Of a stretch of 56,496 nucleotides of DNA, positions 7,401 to 16,537 are shown piece after piece. This DNA is from Paracoccaceae bacterium (GTDB lineage: Bacteria; Pseudomonadota; Alphaproteobacteria; Rhodobacterales; Rhodobacteraceae). The stretch's first letter is position 1. The number at the start of each line of letters is the position of its first letter. The translations under genes were made by a program, and so were the position numbers. The stretch covers positions 1 through 56,496 of the forward strand of contig JAAEZA010000024.1 in assembly GCA_018223125.1 (NCBI GenBank), written 5' to 3'. The notes beneath the pieces are model-generated. The model was not told where the DNA came from and made no database searches. It saw only the letters and a program-made list of their open reading frames with translations.

Positions 7401-9647
7401 TCAGGCCACCTTTATATTTTCGGTTACGTTACTCAATTCATTTCCAAATGGCAAAACGATACGTGCCATTGCGCCAACCCGACCTGTTTCGTCGAAAGCA
7501 GGCGCATCCAGCAGTTCCAAAGTGCCACCATGTTCTTCAATAATTTTCTTCACGATCGGCAGCCCGAGCCCCGTCCCGCTATCGCGGTGTGTTACATAGG
7601 GTTCAAACAGGCGCGAGCGGTTCTCCGCAGGGAGGCCCATACCATTGTCCTGAATTTCAATTTGTGTCGCCCCGTTTTCGCAGCGTACGATCACACGGAT
7701 TTCCGGCTCAAATACGTCCGGCTTTTCCTCCATACTATCAATAGCTTCTCCCGCATTCTTAATCAGGTTTGTCATCGCCTGATTGAACATGGTGGCATCA
7801 ATCACCGCGTGGATGCTTTCCGCTTCGATATCAAGGCTGACCTTCGTCGGGCTGAGCGCGGATTGCTGAAGCACCACCACATCGCGGATCAGTTTTGCCA
7901 GATCGTGATCACGTCTTTCGGGTTCCGGCATTCGGGCGAATTTTGAAAATTCATCAACAATGCGCCGCAAGTCATTGGTCTGGCGAATAATTACGTCAGC
8001 ATACTGCCCCAGATCATCCGCTTCCTCACCCAGTTTGGGACCGAATTTCCGTTTCATGCGTTCAGCAGAAAGCTGGATCGGAGTCAGCGGGTTTTTGATC
8101 TCGTGGGCGATCCGGCGGGCAACATCCCCCCAAGCCGCCATGCGCTGGGCTGAAACAAGCGAGGTCACATCGTCAAAGGTTACAACATAGCCTTCGAGTT
8201 CTCCGTCCTCAGCCGCCCGCTTTGCAACCCGAACCAGAAGAATTTCCGGACTTCCGGTGCGGGTAAGCCGGATTTCTTCCTGTGCAACGCCGCTGGCCTT
8301 TTCTTCGAGTTTGGCAAACAACCCTGAAAATTCCGGCACCGCAGAGATCAGGTTAACATTCACGTCCCGCTCTTCATCAAGGTTGAGAAGCCGCGCAGCA
8401 GCGGTGTTCATCATGGCAATCTGGCCGTGCTCGTTCAGGCCGATCACACCGGCTGTCACCCCCGACAGAACACTATCAAACAGGCGACGGCGGCGTTCGG
8501 TGCGTTCATTCGCTTCAATCAAGTCGTCATGCTGACGTTTAACCTGCTGGGTCATCCGGTTGAATATCCGGCCAAGCATGGCGATTTCATCGTCGCCGTC
8601 TTCTTCGCGGACCTGCACACCCAAATCCCCTGCCCCCACACGTTCCACGGCCCCCGCAAGACGGGCGACGGGGCGCGACAGCCGCTCGGCAAACCACAAG
8701 CCAAGCCAGATGGCAGCCAGAATCACGATAAGGGCAAAAGCCATGTAGATCAGCGCCAGATCAAACAGAAGCTGATCACGCTCCTGCTCTCCCTGATTAT
8801 ACAGCGCGACGGTTTCTTTGGTTTCATCCAGCAGGTTCAGGATTTCCCCGTCCACGCGGCGGGACACATAGATATACCGGTCCGGATAGGTGGTCAGCCG
8901 CACAAGGGCGCGGAATTCGTTGTTGTGCCAGTCCTGAATGACCACTGTTTTGCCGGCCTCGGCCTCTCGCAGGCTGTTCTCGGACGGTGTTTCGAAGTCA
9001 AAGAGATAGCTGCGCTCACCGCGGGCTTTCAGGTTAGCTGCCCCGTCGATCACATAGGCTTCTTTCAGCCCGCGCTGAATACGTTGCTGCCCGAGTGTCA
9101 GGGAAGAACGCAGTTCCTGTTCGGCATTGATCCCGAGAATCCGGCGCTGCTGGTTCAGGAATTGCGCAAGCAGCCGCGCATCCGCCACAAGATCGTTGCG
9201 CTGCTCGTTCTCATAGGCTTGGGCCGCTGCAAGGGAATTTCCCACAACGTTCTGAACACGGGTGGAAAACCAGTTCTCGAACCCGAAGTTCAGCAGGATG
9301 GTGGAAATCACTGCAACCATAACCGTCGGTACCAGCGCCACAAAGGCAAACACGCCGGACAGCCGCATGTGCAAACGGGAACCGGCGGTCTTTTTGTTGC
9401 GGGCGGTGACAATTCGCAGGATTCGCTGGCTGACCAATGCCGCCACCACCAGCACGTAAACAAAATCGCACAGCAAGACAAAACGGATCAGGTCATTCGA
9501 GACGGATCCGTTGGTGGCACGCAGGACAAAATAGGTGGTAAAAACCAGTATCGGCGCCAGTAAAGCCAGTGAAATCGCGAACACTGTCTGCACCCGCCGC
9601 TTCTTGCGCCAGGCGTTTACACGCCGCCAAAGAATACCAAGATGCAT
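7401..9647 (-). CDS. ntrY: sensor histidine kinase NtrY
   Basis: Membrane sensor kinase of 748 residues. Hydrophobic segments near residues 22-45, 50-70 and 90-115 precede a roughly 170-residue periplasmic loop, and another membrane span follows near 295-315. Then come a HAMP domain (LSRPVARLAGAVERVGAGDL), a PAS domain (about 375-490), the phospho-acceptor histidine in RRIAHEIKNPLTP (about residue 515), and the ATP-binding N, G1 and G2 boxes (NLIKNAGEAID, DNGMGLP, GTGLGLPIV). It is followed 27 nt later by ntrX, its cognate regulator. Confidence 0.94.
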   Translation of the reverse strand: MHLGILWRRVNAWRKKRRVQTVFAISLALLAPILVFTTYFVLRATNGSVSNDLIRFVLLCDFVYVLVVAALVSQRILRIVTARNKKTAGSRLHMRLSGVFAFVALVPTVMVAVISTILLNFGFENWFSTRVQNVVGNSLAAAQAYENEQRNDLVADARLLAQFLNQQRRILGINAEQELRSSLTLGQQRIQRGLKEAYVIDGAANLKARGERSYLFDFETPSENSLREAEAGKTVVIQDWHNNEFRALVRLTTYPDRYIYVSRRVDGEILNLLDETKETVALYNQGEQERDQLLFDLALIYMAFALIVILAAIWLGLWFAERLSRPVARLAGAVERVGAGDLGVQVREEDGDDEIAMLGRIFNRMTQQVKRQHDDLIEANERTERRRRLFDSVLSGVTAGVIGLNEHGQIAMMNTAAARLLNLDEERDVNVNLISAVPEFSGLFAKLEEKASGVAQEEIRLTRTGSPEILLVRVAKRAAEDGELEGYVVTFDDVTSLVSAQRMAAWGDVARRIAHEIKNPLTPIQLSAERMKRKFGPKLGEEADDLGQYADVIIRQTNDLRRIVDEFSKFARMPEPERRDHDLAKLIRDVVVLQQSALSPTKVSLDIEAESIHAVIDATMFNQAMTNLIKNAGEAIDSMEEKPDVFEPEIRVIVRCENGATQIEIQDNGMGLPAENRSRLFEPYVTHRDSGTGLGLPIVKKIIEEHGGTLELLDAPAFDETGRVGAMARIVLPFGNELSNVTENIKVA

Positions 9648-9695
9648 ATTATACTGCTCTACCGTTTCAGAAGTGCATCACTTACTGTTGCGGTT

Positions 9696-11081
9696 TTACG
9701 TCAATTTCTTGGTCCTTGTCACCTGAATATCGAGCTCGCGGATTTTTTTGCGCAAGGTATTCCGGTTAATCCCCAGCAATTCAGCTGTACGGATCTGGTT
9801 CCCCCGTGTCGCGCTCAACGACAGGGCGAGCAATGGCAGCTCCACCTCGCGCAGGATGCGGTTGTACAATCCCGGCGGCGGCAGCGCATCGCCGTGCAGA
9901 TCGAAATAGCGTTTGATATGCGCTTCAACAGAGGCAGACAGCCGGTCTGCCACAACAGGTGTGCCACTTTGTTCCTGCTCCGCCATTTCCTTGAGAGCCT
10001 TGCTCACAAAATCGCTGGAGATTTCGTCTTCCGGACACAAAATAACAAGACGCTGGATGAAATTCTCCAATCCGCGCACGTTGCCCGGCCACTTGGCCAG
10101 CCTCATCTGGTCCATGGCGGATTTTGTCAAAGTCTTGCGCGGCATCCCCTTGGAAGCACACACCTGTAGGAAATGCTGGCTGAGTTCGGGAATGTCCTCT
10201 ATCCGGTCGCGCAGCGGTGGCAACACGATCGGCATTACATTCAGACGGTAGAACAGATCCTCGCGGAACAGCCCGTCGTTGATCAACGGCAGCATCGGCC
10301 GGTTGGTGGAGGATACAAAGCGCAACCCCTGTCCCTGCACAGCATCCGATTGGGTCAGTCCCAGCAGGTGCAACTGGCTTTCCGGTGAAAGCTCGCTCAC
10401 CTCGTCCAGATAGACAGTGCCACCCTGCCCCGCATCCCCGAGCACCGCGCGGTCCAATTGTTCCGGCGTGGCAGTGCCGCAGTTGATGCGCACAAAACCG
10501 GCCTGCGCACGGTTGCCCAGATTGTGTAACGCACGGGCCAGAAGATCCTTGCCCGTTCCGCTTTCGCCCTGAACCAGCACGTTAAGGTCCGTATTCACGA
10601 CCCGCGCGACAATCCGGTAAACCTCTTGCATTGCGGGGCTGCCCCCGACCAAGGGCAAGGCCGGATCCGCCGCCACAGGTGTATCCTGTTTTATCGGCTC
10701 CGGCTGGTTGGCATGGCCCGGGCGGCTGAGCGCTTTGGAGACTTTGGACAGCAGATCCCGCAGGTCAAAGGGCTTTGGTACATAATCGAAAGCCCCCGCT
10801 TCCGAGGCGCGGATCGCTGTGACCACCGTATTCTGCGCCGAGATCACGATCACCGGCAGATTGGGGCGGCGTTTCATGATGGCGGGCAGCAGGTCCAGCC
10901 CGTTTCCATCCGGCATCATTACATCGGATACAACCGCATCCCCTTCGCCTTCTTCCACCCATCGCCACAGGGTGGCCGTGTTGCTGGTGGCGCGCACCTT
11001 GCATCCGGCCCGCGTTAGTGCCTGAGTGAGAACAGTACGTATGGTGCGGTCGTCATCGGCAACGAGAACAGTTCCATCCAT
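9696..11081 (-). CDS. ntrC: nitrogen regulator NtrC, Rhodobacter type lacking GAFTGA
   Basis: Response regulator activating nitrogen-assimilation genes, 461 residues. It has a receiver with phospho-acceptor D53, an AAA+ domain with Walker A GESGTGKD (172-179) and Walker B YLDEV (224-228), and a Fis-type DNA-binding tail (RTAELLGINRNTLRKKI). Between Walker A and B, the segment from RINCGTA to YLDEV is about 20 residues shorter than in sigma-54 activators and has no GAFTGA. This matches Rhodobacter capsulatus NtrC, which is known to activate sigma-70 RNA polymerase instead. Its ATG overlaps the ntrB stop by one base (TGATG). Confidence 0.94.
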   Translation of the reverse strand: MDGTVLVADDDRTIRTVLTQALTRAGCKVRATSNTATLWRWVEEGEGDAVVSDVMMPDGNGLDLLPAIMKRRPNLPVIVISAQNTVVTAIRASEAGAFDYVPKPFDLRDLLSKVSKALSRPGHANQPEPIKQDTPVAADPALPLVGGSPAMQEVYRIVARVVNTDLNVLVQGESGTGKDLLARALHNLGNRAQAGFVRINCGTATPEQLDRAVLGDAGQGGTVYLDEVSELSPESQLHLLGLTQSDAVQGQGLRFVSSTNRPMLPLINDGLFREDLFYRLNVMPIVLPPLRDRIEDIPELSQHFLQVCASKGMPRKTLTKSAMDQMRLAKWPGNVRGLENFIQRLVILCPEDEISSDFVSKALKEMAEQEQSGTPVVADRLSASVEAHIKRYFDLHGDALPPPGLYNRILREVELPLLALSLSATRGNQIRTAELLGINRNTLRKKIRELDIQVTRTKKLT

Positions 11082-12190
11082 CAGTGAATTCCTTTTTTGG
11101 AGCGCCAGACAGGCAGGCGCAGGGTAAACGTCGTGCGGCCCGGTATGCTGTCACAATCGATCAGCCCGCCGTGCCCCATGACGATCTTGGAAACCAACGG
11201 CAGCCCCAGACCACTGCCGTTGGATTTGCTGGTAACAAAAGGATCGAAAATTTCGGAAATCAGAGTATCCGGAATCCCGTGCCCGTTGTCGGTAATGTCG
11301 ATCTGAAGCGGCAGGGTTTCGGTACGCCTGCCTGCTACGGCGAATTTCACGCCGGAATTATAAGAAGTGCGCAATTTGATTTTGCCATGCGTCTGATCAA
11401 CTGCTTCGGCGGCATTTTTGATAAGGTTCTGAAACACCTGAAGCAATTGGTCTGCATCACCGGCTGCATCCGGTAAAGACGGGTCGTAATCCACAGAGAA
11501 CGCGACATGTTTTGCAAATCCCGCCTGCGCTGCGCGCACAGCGCGATCCAGTACATCGTGGATATTTACTGCAGAACGTTGTGTAGGTCTGTCATCCCCG
11601 AAATGTTCGACCTTATCAATCAGTTTCCCGATTCTCTTGGTTTCCTGCTCGATCAAATCGGTTAGCTCGCGGTCCTCGTCCGAACCGTTCATCGCCAGCA
11701 ATTGTGCCGCTCCGGAGATACCCGCAAGCGGATTGCGCAGTTCGTGAGCAAGCATGGCGGACATGGCCACCACCGAGCGCGCCGCTGCCATGTGCGTCAA
11801 AGAGCGGCTCATCTTCTGCGCGACGCCCGTTGGCTGGATAATCAGCAGCAAATCGCCTGAATCACTGCCAGCCGGTCCCACATGCACATTGCAGCGCACG
11901 GGATGCAGGCCGCTCAGGGCGACGTCCACGTTATACTGCATGAGTGAACCGGACTTGATCCGCGCTTGCGCAACTGTCTCCGCAATGACCGAAGTTTCTC
12001 CGAACAGGCTTTCAACGCTGCGATTTCGCAGGATCTTGGCAGAGATCTTCACCATTTGCTCTCCTGCGCTGTTGCTCAGGCGGAGGCAGTTTTCAGGGTC
12101 AACCACAAAGGCGGGAAAGGGCAGATTGGCCCAGATCTGTTCGAAATTGTCAGGCGCGAGCCCGTGGGGTATTGTTTCAGCGCGGTTCAT
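11081..12190 (-). CDS. ntrB: nitrogen sensor kinase/phosphatase NtrB
   Basis: Soluble two-component kinase controlled by PII proteins that phosphorylates or dephosphorylates NtrC. The N-terminal PAS domain covers about residues 15-125. The H box is MLAHELRNPLAG with H149, followed by an N box (NLIKNAAEAVD) and the G boxes DNGHGIP and GSGLGLPLVSKI. At 369 residues it is of typical length. Its start codon overlaps the dusB stop (4-nt ATGA overlap) and its stop overlaps the ntrC start, so dusB-ntrB-ntrC form one tightly coupled operon. Confidence 0.94.
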   Translation of the reverse strand: MNRAETIPHGLAPDNFEQIWANLPFPAFVVDPENCLRLSNSAGEQMVKISAKILRNRSVESLFGETSVIAETVAQARIKSGSLMQYNVDVALSGLHPVRCNVHVGPAGSDSGDLLLIIQPTGVAQKMSRSLTHMAAARSVVAMSAMLAHELRNPLAGISGAAQLLAMNGSDEDRELTDLIEQETKRIGKLIDKVEHFGDDRPTQRSAVNIHDVLDRAVRAAQAGFAKHVAFSVDYDPSLPDAAGDADQLLQVFQNLIKNAAEAVDQTHGKIKLRTSYNSGVKFAVAGRRTETLPLQIDITDNGHGIPDTLISEIFDPFVTSKSNGSGLGLPLVSKIVMGHGGLIDCDSIPGRTTFTLRLPVWRSKKGIH

Positions 12191-13176
12191 GCGGCCTCGT
12201 CCTGACGGAACCCCATTGGCAACTGTTGAAGCAGTTGCATAACGCGGGCGTTGTCGGTTTCAGTGTAAATCTGCTTGCGCAGGTCGGCAGGCGTGGGCAG
12301 CACATCCATATACCACCCCAGATGCTTGCGGGCGACGCGGTTGCCCAGATCCGCCCCGTAGAAGGTAAGCATCGCTTCGTAATGCTCTGAAATCATGTCA
12401 AGAAAATCCTGACCTTGCGGTATTTCCGGCGCATCGGCCCCAAACATTTCAGCAGCGATCAATGCCGGAATCCAAGGGCGCCCCTGCGCCCCGCGCCCCA
12501 CCATCACGCCATCCGCACCGGACAGTTCCATCGCGCGGCGTGCGGTTGCCACATCCACAATATCACCATTGGCCACAACCGGCACCGAAACGGCCTGCTT
12601 TACCCGCGAAATTGCCGCCCAATCGGCGCTGCCCTTGTAGAACTGGCAGCGGGTGCGGCCGTGGATGGTAATCATCTGCACGCCCGCCTGCTCCGCGCGC
12701 GCCGCCAGTTCCGGCGCGTTCAGCAGATCGTCATCCCATCCGAGCCGCGTCTTTAGCGTAACAGGCACATCCACGGCAGCAATCACGGCTTCAATCAGGG
12801 AAACCGCGTGATCCAGATCCTTCATCAGCGCCGAACCGGAATAGCCGTTTGTAACCTTCTTCGCCGGACAGCCCATATTGATGTCGATAATCTGCGCCCC
12901 GTTGCCCGCACACAGCTTTGCACATTCGGACATCCAGTAAGCGTCCTTGCCAGCAACCTGAACAGAGGTGTTGGCCGCATGGAAGCCGAGTTCGGCCCGC
13001 GCCTGTGCCGAGGGGCGTTTTTCAATCATTTCCTGACTGGCCACCATTTCGGACACAACTAGCCCCGCACCAAAACGGCTTACGAGATTGCGGAACGGCA
13101 AATCCGTAATTCCGGCAAGCGGTGCGAGAAGGACAGGTGGCGTTATTGCCTTATTTCCGATCAGAATTTGGGTCAT
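12187..13176 (-). CDS. dusB: tRNA-dihydrouridine synthase DusB (NifR3)
   Basis: FMN-dependent enzyme reducing uridine in the tRNA D-loop. TIM-barrel signatures are present: APLAGITDLPFR at the N-terminus, the catalytic-cysteine region DINMGCPAKKVTNGYSGSAL, TLKTRLGWDD, the HGRTRCQFYKG segment and VVANGDI. At 329 residues it is normal for DusB. It is historically called nifR3 because it precedes ntrBC in Rhodobacter. The 136-bp gap to the divergent ispDF (13177-13312) must hold the promoters for both directions; no operator stands out. Confidence 0.94.
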   Translation of the reverse strand: MTQILIGNKAITPPVLLAPLAGITDLPFRNLVSRFGAGLVVSEMVASQEMIEKRPSAQARAELGFHAANTSVQVAGKDAYWMSECAKLCAGNGAQIIDINMGCPAKKVTNGYSGSALMKDLDHAVSLIEAVIAAVDVPVTLKTRLGWDDDLLNAPELAARAEQAGVQMITIHGRTRCQFYKGSADWAAISRVKQAVSVPVVANGDIVDVATARRAMELSGADGVMVGRGAQGRPWIPALIAAEMFGADAPEIPQGQDFLDMISEHYEAMLTFYGADLGNRVARKHLGWYMDVLPTPADLRKQIYTETDNARVMQLLQQLPMGFRQDEAA

Positions 13177-13312
13177 GCCTCTTTCTTGTGCATCTGGACG
13201 GAGAATGCAAGTGCAACCGCAGGAAATCTCACCATTGTGACCAATGGCCCCTTTGGGTATTGGAGTGCAGTGAGGCGCCGGAGGCGCAGGTCAACAGGCA
13301 GGCACAGCGGTT

Positions 13313-14464
13313 TTGTCAGATATAACAGCAGAATTCCTAATCGTCGCAGCAGGCCGTGGAACCCGGGCCGGCAGTGGTATTCCCAAGCAATACCGGCCTC
13401 TGCGGGGCAAGCCGGTGCTCTATCATACTATTTCGGCCTGTTTGGCAAGTAAGGCGATCACGGGACTACGCGTGGTGATTCATCCGGACGACCTGGACCT
13501 GTATAACGACACGATCGCCTCTATGACCGATCCCCGACTGGAACCACCCGTCCTCGGCGGGTCAAGCCGGAGCGAGAGCGTGCGGCGCGGGCTTGCTGCT
13601 TGTAACGGTAGCCACGTATTGATTCACGATGGCGCCCGCCCCCTGCTTGAACGCAAAAATATTGACGCGCTGTTAGAGAAACTCCGCCATGAACGGGCAG
13701 CTTTTCTTGCTGTGCCTGTTGTGGATGCGCTTTGGAAGGCGGAAAACGGCACAGCGCAATCGCCTGTATCAAGGGACGGGTTGTGGCGCGCCCAGACTCC
13801 GCAGGCCTTCCGGCTGGATGACATCCGCGCCGCCCATGCGGCCACCAGCGACGATCTGCCCGATGACGTAGAAACCGCAAAGGCCTACGGGCTGGAGGTG
13901 AGCATTGTTGAAGGCAGCCAGAACAACATCAAAATAACGCAAGCCGGCGACTTTGCGCTGGCAGAACAACTTATGGGGGCAGAAATGGACATTCGGACAG
14001 GTAACGGTTTTGACGTTCACAAATTCGGTGCGGGCGATCATGTAACGCTGAACGGAATCACGATTCCCCATGATCGGGGGCTGGTCGGGCATTCTGACGC
14101 GGATGTGGCGATGCACACCCTGACAGATGCGATCTTCGGGGCACTGGCGGAAGGCGATATCGGACAGTGGTTCCCCCCGAGCGAAGCCGAATGGAAGGGC
14201 GCTGCCAGCGATATTTTCCTGCGCAAGGCGGTGGAACGCGCAGCAGAGCGCGGTTTCACCATCACCCATATGGATTGCACGATCATCTGCGAGGAACCCA
14301 AGATCGGCCCGCACACCACCGCCATGCGACAAAAACTGGCACAGATTACCGGCGTCGATGTTGATAGGATCAGTGTGAAGGCAACCACGACCGAACAGCT
14401 CGGCTTTGCAGGGCGTAAGGAAGGGATTGCTGCACAAGCAACAGCAACATTGGTGAAACTATGA
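13313..14464 (+). CDS. ispDF: bifunctional IspD-IspF of the MEP isoprenoid pathway
   Basis: Fusion of 2-C-methylerythritol 4-phosphate cytidylyltransferase (residues 1 to about 224) and 2-C-methylerythritol 2,4-cyclodiphosphate synthase (about 225-383). IspD motifs: AAGRGTRAGSGIPKQY, HDGARPLL and RAQTPQAFR. IspF motifs: GFDVHKFG with the zinc-binding Asp/His, HSDADVAMHTLTDAI, and STE-like ATTTEQLGF near the end. The start is taken as the TTG at 13313, because ITAEFLIVAAGRG must lie near the N-terminus. The stop overlaps pgpA by 4 nt. Confidence 0.95.
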   Translation: MSDITAEFLIVAAGRGTRAGSGIPKQYRPLRGKPVLYHTISACLASKAITGLRVVIHPDDLDLYNDTIASMTDPRLEPPVLGGSSRSESVRRGLAACNGSHVLIHDGARPLLERKNIDALLEKLRHERAAFLAVPVVDALWKAENGTAQSPVSRDGLWRAQTPQAFRLDDIRAAHAATSDDLPDDVETAKAYGLEVSIVEGSQNNIKITQAGDFALAEQLMGAEMDIRTGNGFDVHKFGAGDHVTLNGITIPHDRGLVGHSDADVAMHTLTDAIFGALAEGDIGQWFPPSEAEWKGAASDIFLRKAVERAAERGFTITHMDCTIICEEPKIGPHTTAMRQKLAQITGVDVDRISVKATTTEQLGFAGRKEGIAAQATATLVKL

Positions 14465-14952
14465 CAAGACTTCTGGCGACTTGGTTCTATACGGGGCTTT
14501 TGCCCGCTGTTCCGGGCACTTGGGGGTCCGCTGCGGCCCTGCCCTTTGCCGTGGTCCTGCACGCGCTGGGCAGCTTTCCTTTGCTGCTGATTGTGACGAT
14601 CGCGGTGTTTTTCATCGGCTGGTGGGCCACGACTGTTGAAACCCGCGGTAAGGAAAACCATGATCCCGGAGAGATCGTTATTGACGAGGTCGCGGGCCAG
14701 TGGCTGACGCTGATGCCCCTGTCATATGTGCTTTGGTCCCACGGCAGTGCTGTGACCATCCTGCCCTGGCCGGGACTTGTGGGCGGTTTCATCCTGTTTC
14801 GCCTGTTTGACATCCTCAAACCCTGGCCGGTCAGTTGGGCAGACCGCAAATCCACCCCGTTCGGCGTGATGTTCGACGATATTCTTGCCGGAATTTACGC
14901 CGCTCTGGTTCTGAGCATTGGCGGCTATCTTGCTCATGGCGGCTTTTCGTGA
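14461..14952 (+). CDS. pgpA: phosphatidylglycerophosphatase A
   Basis: Inner-membrane phosphatase making phosphatidylglycerol from phosphatidylglycerophosphate, 163 residues with three to four hydrophobic segments. Family landmarks are LPAVPGTWGS near the N-terminus, DPGEIVIDEVAGQW (about residues 66-79, acidic metal-binding residues) and FRLFDILKPWP followed by DRK near the C-terminus. It overlaps ispDF by 4 nt and the next gene by 1 nt, so the three are one translationally coupled unit. Confidence 0.94.
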   Translation: MTRLLATWFYTGLLPAVPGTWGSAAALPFAVVLHALGSFPLLLIVTIAVFFIGWWATTVETRGKENHDPGEIVIDEVAGQWLTLMPLSYVLWSHGSAVTILPWPGLVGGFILFRLFDILKPWPVSWADRKSTPFGVMFDDILAGIYAALVLSIGGYLAHGGFS

Positions 14953-15428
14953 TGCTTCCGGTTGACCTCGCCCGCGACACGCTGGCGGCTTGTCGTGCTC
15001 GTGGCCAGATGGTGGCAACAGCGGAAAGCTGCACGGGCGGGCTGGTCTCGGCCAGTCTCACGGCGGTGGCGGGGTCGTCGGATGTGGTGGATCGCGGCTT
15101 TGTCACCTACACCAATGATGCGAAAATGCAGATGCTGGGCGTGACTAAGGCTTCACTTGACGGGTTTGGCGCAGTTTCAGAACAGGTTGCGGCTGAAATG
15201 GCACAAGGGGCGCTTGCACATTCCAAAGCAGCACTTGCTGTCAGCATCACCGGAATCGCCGGCCCGGGCGGGTCAGAACATAAACCCGAAGGCCGCGTCT
15301 GTTTCGGGCTGGCCACCCCGTCAGGGTGTGTGACCACTACAAGGGAATTTGGCGCGTCGGGGCGCAGCGAAGTCCGCCTAGCCGCCACCGAATTTGCCTT
15401 GAAAGCCTTGCGGGACCAGTCTTTCTGA
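14952..15428 (+). CDS. CinA C-terminal-domain protein (NMN amidohydrolase, PncC type)
   Basis: Stand-alone CinA C-terminal domain of 158 residues. This family hydrolyses nicotinamide mononucleotide in pyridine-nucleotide salvage. Signatures: ATAESCTGGLVSASLT near residues 22-37, YTNDAKMQMLGV, and the SITGIAGPGGSEHKPEGRV loop. The N-terminal molybdopterin-like half of full CinA is absent, as in many alphaproteobacteria. The ATG overlaps the pgpA stop by one base. Its TGA is immediately followed by the stop of the convergent gene (TGATCA). Confidence 0.9.
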   Translation: MLPVDLARDTLAACRARGQMVATAESCTGGLVSASLTAVAGSSDVVDRGFVTYTNDAKMQMLGVTKASLDGFGAVSEQVAAEMAQGALAHSKAALAVSITGIAGPGGSEHKPEGRVCFGLATPSGCVTTTREFGASGRSEVRLAATEFALKALRDQSF

Positions 15429-15875
15429 TCAGCCGTAAAGCTCTTTCGCGCGGGACTCGAACGCGCCAACAATACGACGCATGGCCTCGTTGAAAACAAC
15501 CCCGATCACGGCTTGCAGCATCGCCGATTTGAATTCGAAATCCACGAAAAAATCCACCTCGCAGCCGCCGTTGTCCAGCGGTGTGAAAGACCAGTGGTTG
15601 TTCAGGTACCGGAACGGCCCGTCGATATATTCCACGTCTATTTTCAGATCGTCGGGATGGAGGGTGACACGGCTGCCGAACTGCTCGCGGAACACTTTGA
15701 AGGAAATCACCAGATCCGCGTCGATGACTTCGGTGTCTCCAACCTGTTTGCGGTCGCGTATCCGCGCACCGGCGCACCAGGGCAGAAATTTCGGGTAAGC
15801 CCCGATATCGGCAATCAGATCATACATCTGTTGCGCGCTATAGGGCATCTGGCGGGTTTCACTGTGCTTGGGCAT
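15429..15875 (-). CDS. COQ10/RatA-like START-domain protein
   Basis: 148-residue polyketide-cyclase/START-fold protein. The pattern MPYSAQQMYDLIADIGAYPKFLPWC, then VISFKVFREQFGSRVTL and a C-terminal hydrophobic helix, matches bacterial homologues of the coenzyme Q-binding protein COQ10, also annotated as RatA. The likely role is binding a hydrophobic ligand such as ubiquinone; toxin activity cannot be inferred. Translation is taken from the ATG at 15875 (MPKHSETRQ). An upstream in-frame start at 15953 would add 26 low-complexity residues not typical of the family. Confidence 0.85.
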   Translation of the reverse strand: MPKHSETRQMPYSAQQMYDLIADIGAYPKFLPWCAGARIRDRKQVGDTEVIDADLVISFKVFREQFGSRVTLHPDDLKIDVEYIDGPFRYLNNHWSFTPLDNGGCEVDFFVDFEFKSAMLQAVIGVVFNEAMRRIVGAFESRAKELYG

Positions 15876-15994
15876 AGGCGGACTTCTACGATGGTGCGAC
15901 GACAGGGTCACTAAGATTGTTTGTCGCGGGTACTGACATTTTGTGCGCGACAAGTAAATTGGCGTCCTAAGCAGATCAAACGGGGAATCGCCTG

Positions 15995-16537
15995 ATGGAC
16001 CACAACAATTACGTCATCGACCAACTGATTTCGGCCAAATCCATTGCCGCACGGGTCGAGGCGCTGGCCGCTACCATTTCCGAGCATTTCAAGGACACGG
16101 ACAAGCTGGTGGTTGTTGGTTTGCTGCGGGGCAGTTTCGTATTCATCGCAGATCTGGTGCGCGAGCTTGACCTGCCCTGCGAAGTGGATTTTCTGGAAAC
16201 GTCCTCTTACGGAAATGAAATGCAGTCCTCCAGAGAAGTCCGTATTCTCAAAGACTTGCGCGGCGAAATTGAAGGCCGCGATATTCTGGTAGTGGAAGAT
16301 ATTGTGGACACCGGCCACACGCTGAAACACGTGATCGGCCTGTTGAAATCCCGCAATCCCGCCCGTCTGGAAGTCTGTGCCCTGCTGGACAAACCCTCCC
16401 GCCGCGAGGTGGACGTAAAGGCCACATGGACCGGATTTGAAATTCCGGACGAATTTGTGGTCGGCTACGGTATTGATTACGCACAGAGAAACCGGAATCT
16501 CGGCTATATCGGGTCGGTGCGGTTCATTCAGGACTGA
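15995..16537 (+). CDS. hpt: hypoxanthine phosphoribosyltransferase
   Basis: Purine salvage enzyme making IMP/GMP from hypoxanthine/guanine and PRPP, 180 residues. The PRPP-binding signature is [14 protein letters not shown] (about residues 96-109), with the [10 protein letters not shown] loop near 43-52 and [10 protein letters not shown] flexible-loop region. The C-terminal [19 protein letters not shown] is characteristic of Hpt. Its last 10 bases overlap the convergent LysR gene. Confidence 0.95.
   Translation: MDHNNYVIDQLISAKSIAARVEALAATISEHFKDTDKLVVVGLLRGSFVFIADLVRELDLPCEVDFLETSSYGNEMQSSREVRILKDLRGEIEGRDILVVEDIVDTGHTLKHVIGLLKSRNPARLEVCALLDKPSRREVDVKATWTGFEIPDEFVVGYGIDYAQRNRNLGYIGSVRFIQD

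Noticed and set aside
8427-9563. 378-codon open frame opposite ntrY
   Set aside because: Antisense to a clear histidine kinase; His/Gln-rich low-complexity translation with no domain.
15429-15875. RatA toxin of a toxin-antitoxin system
   Set aside because: No partner antitoxin gene adjoins it and the family's START fold fits ubiquinone binding better.
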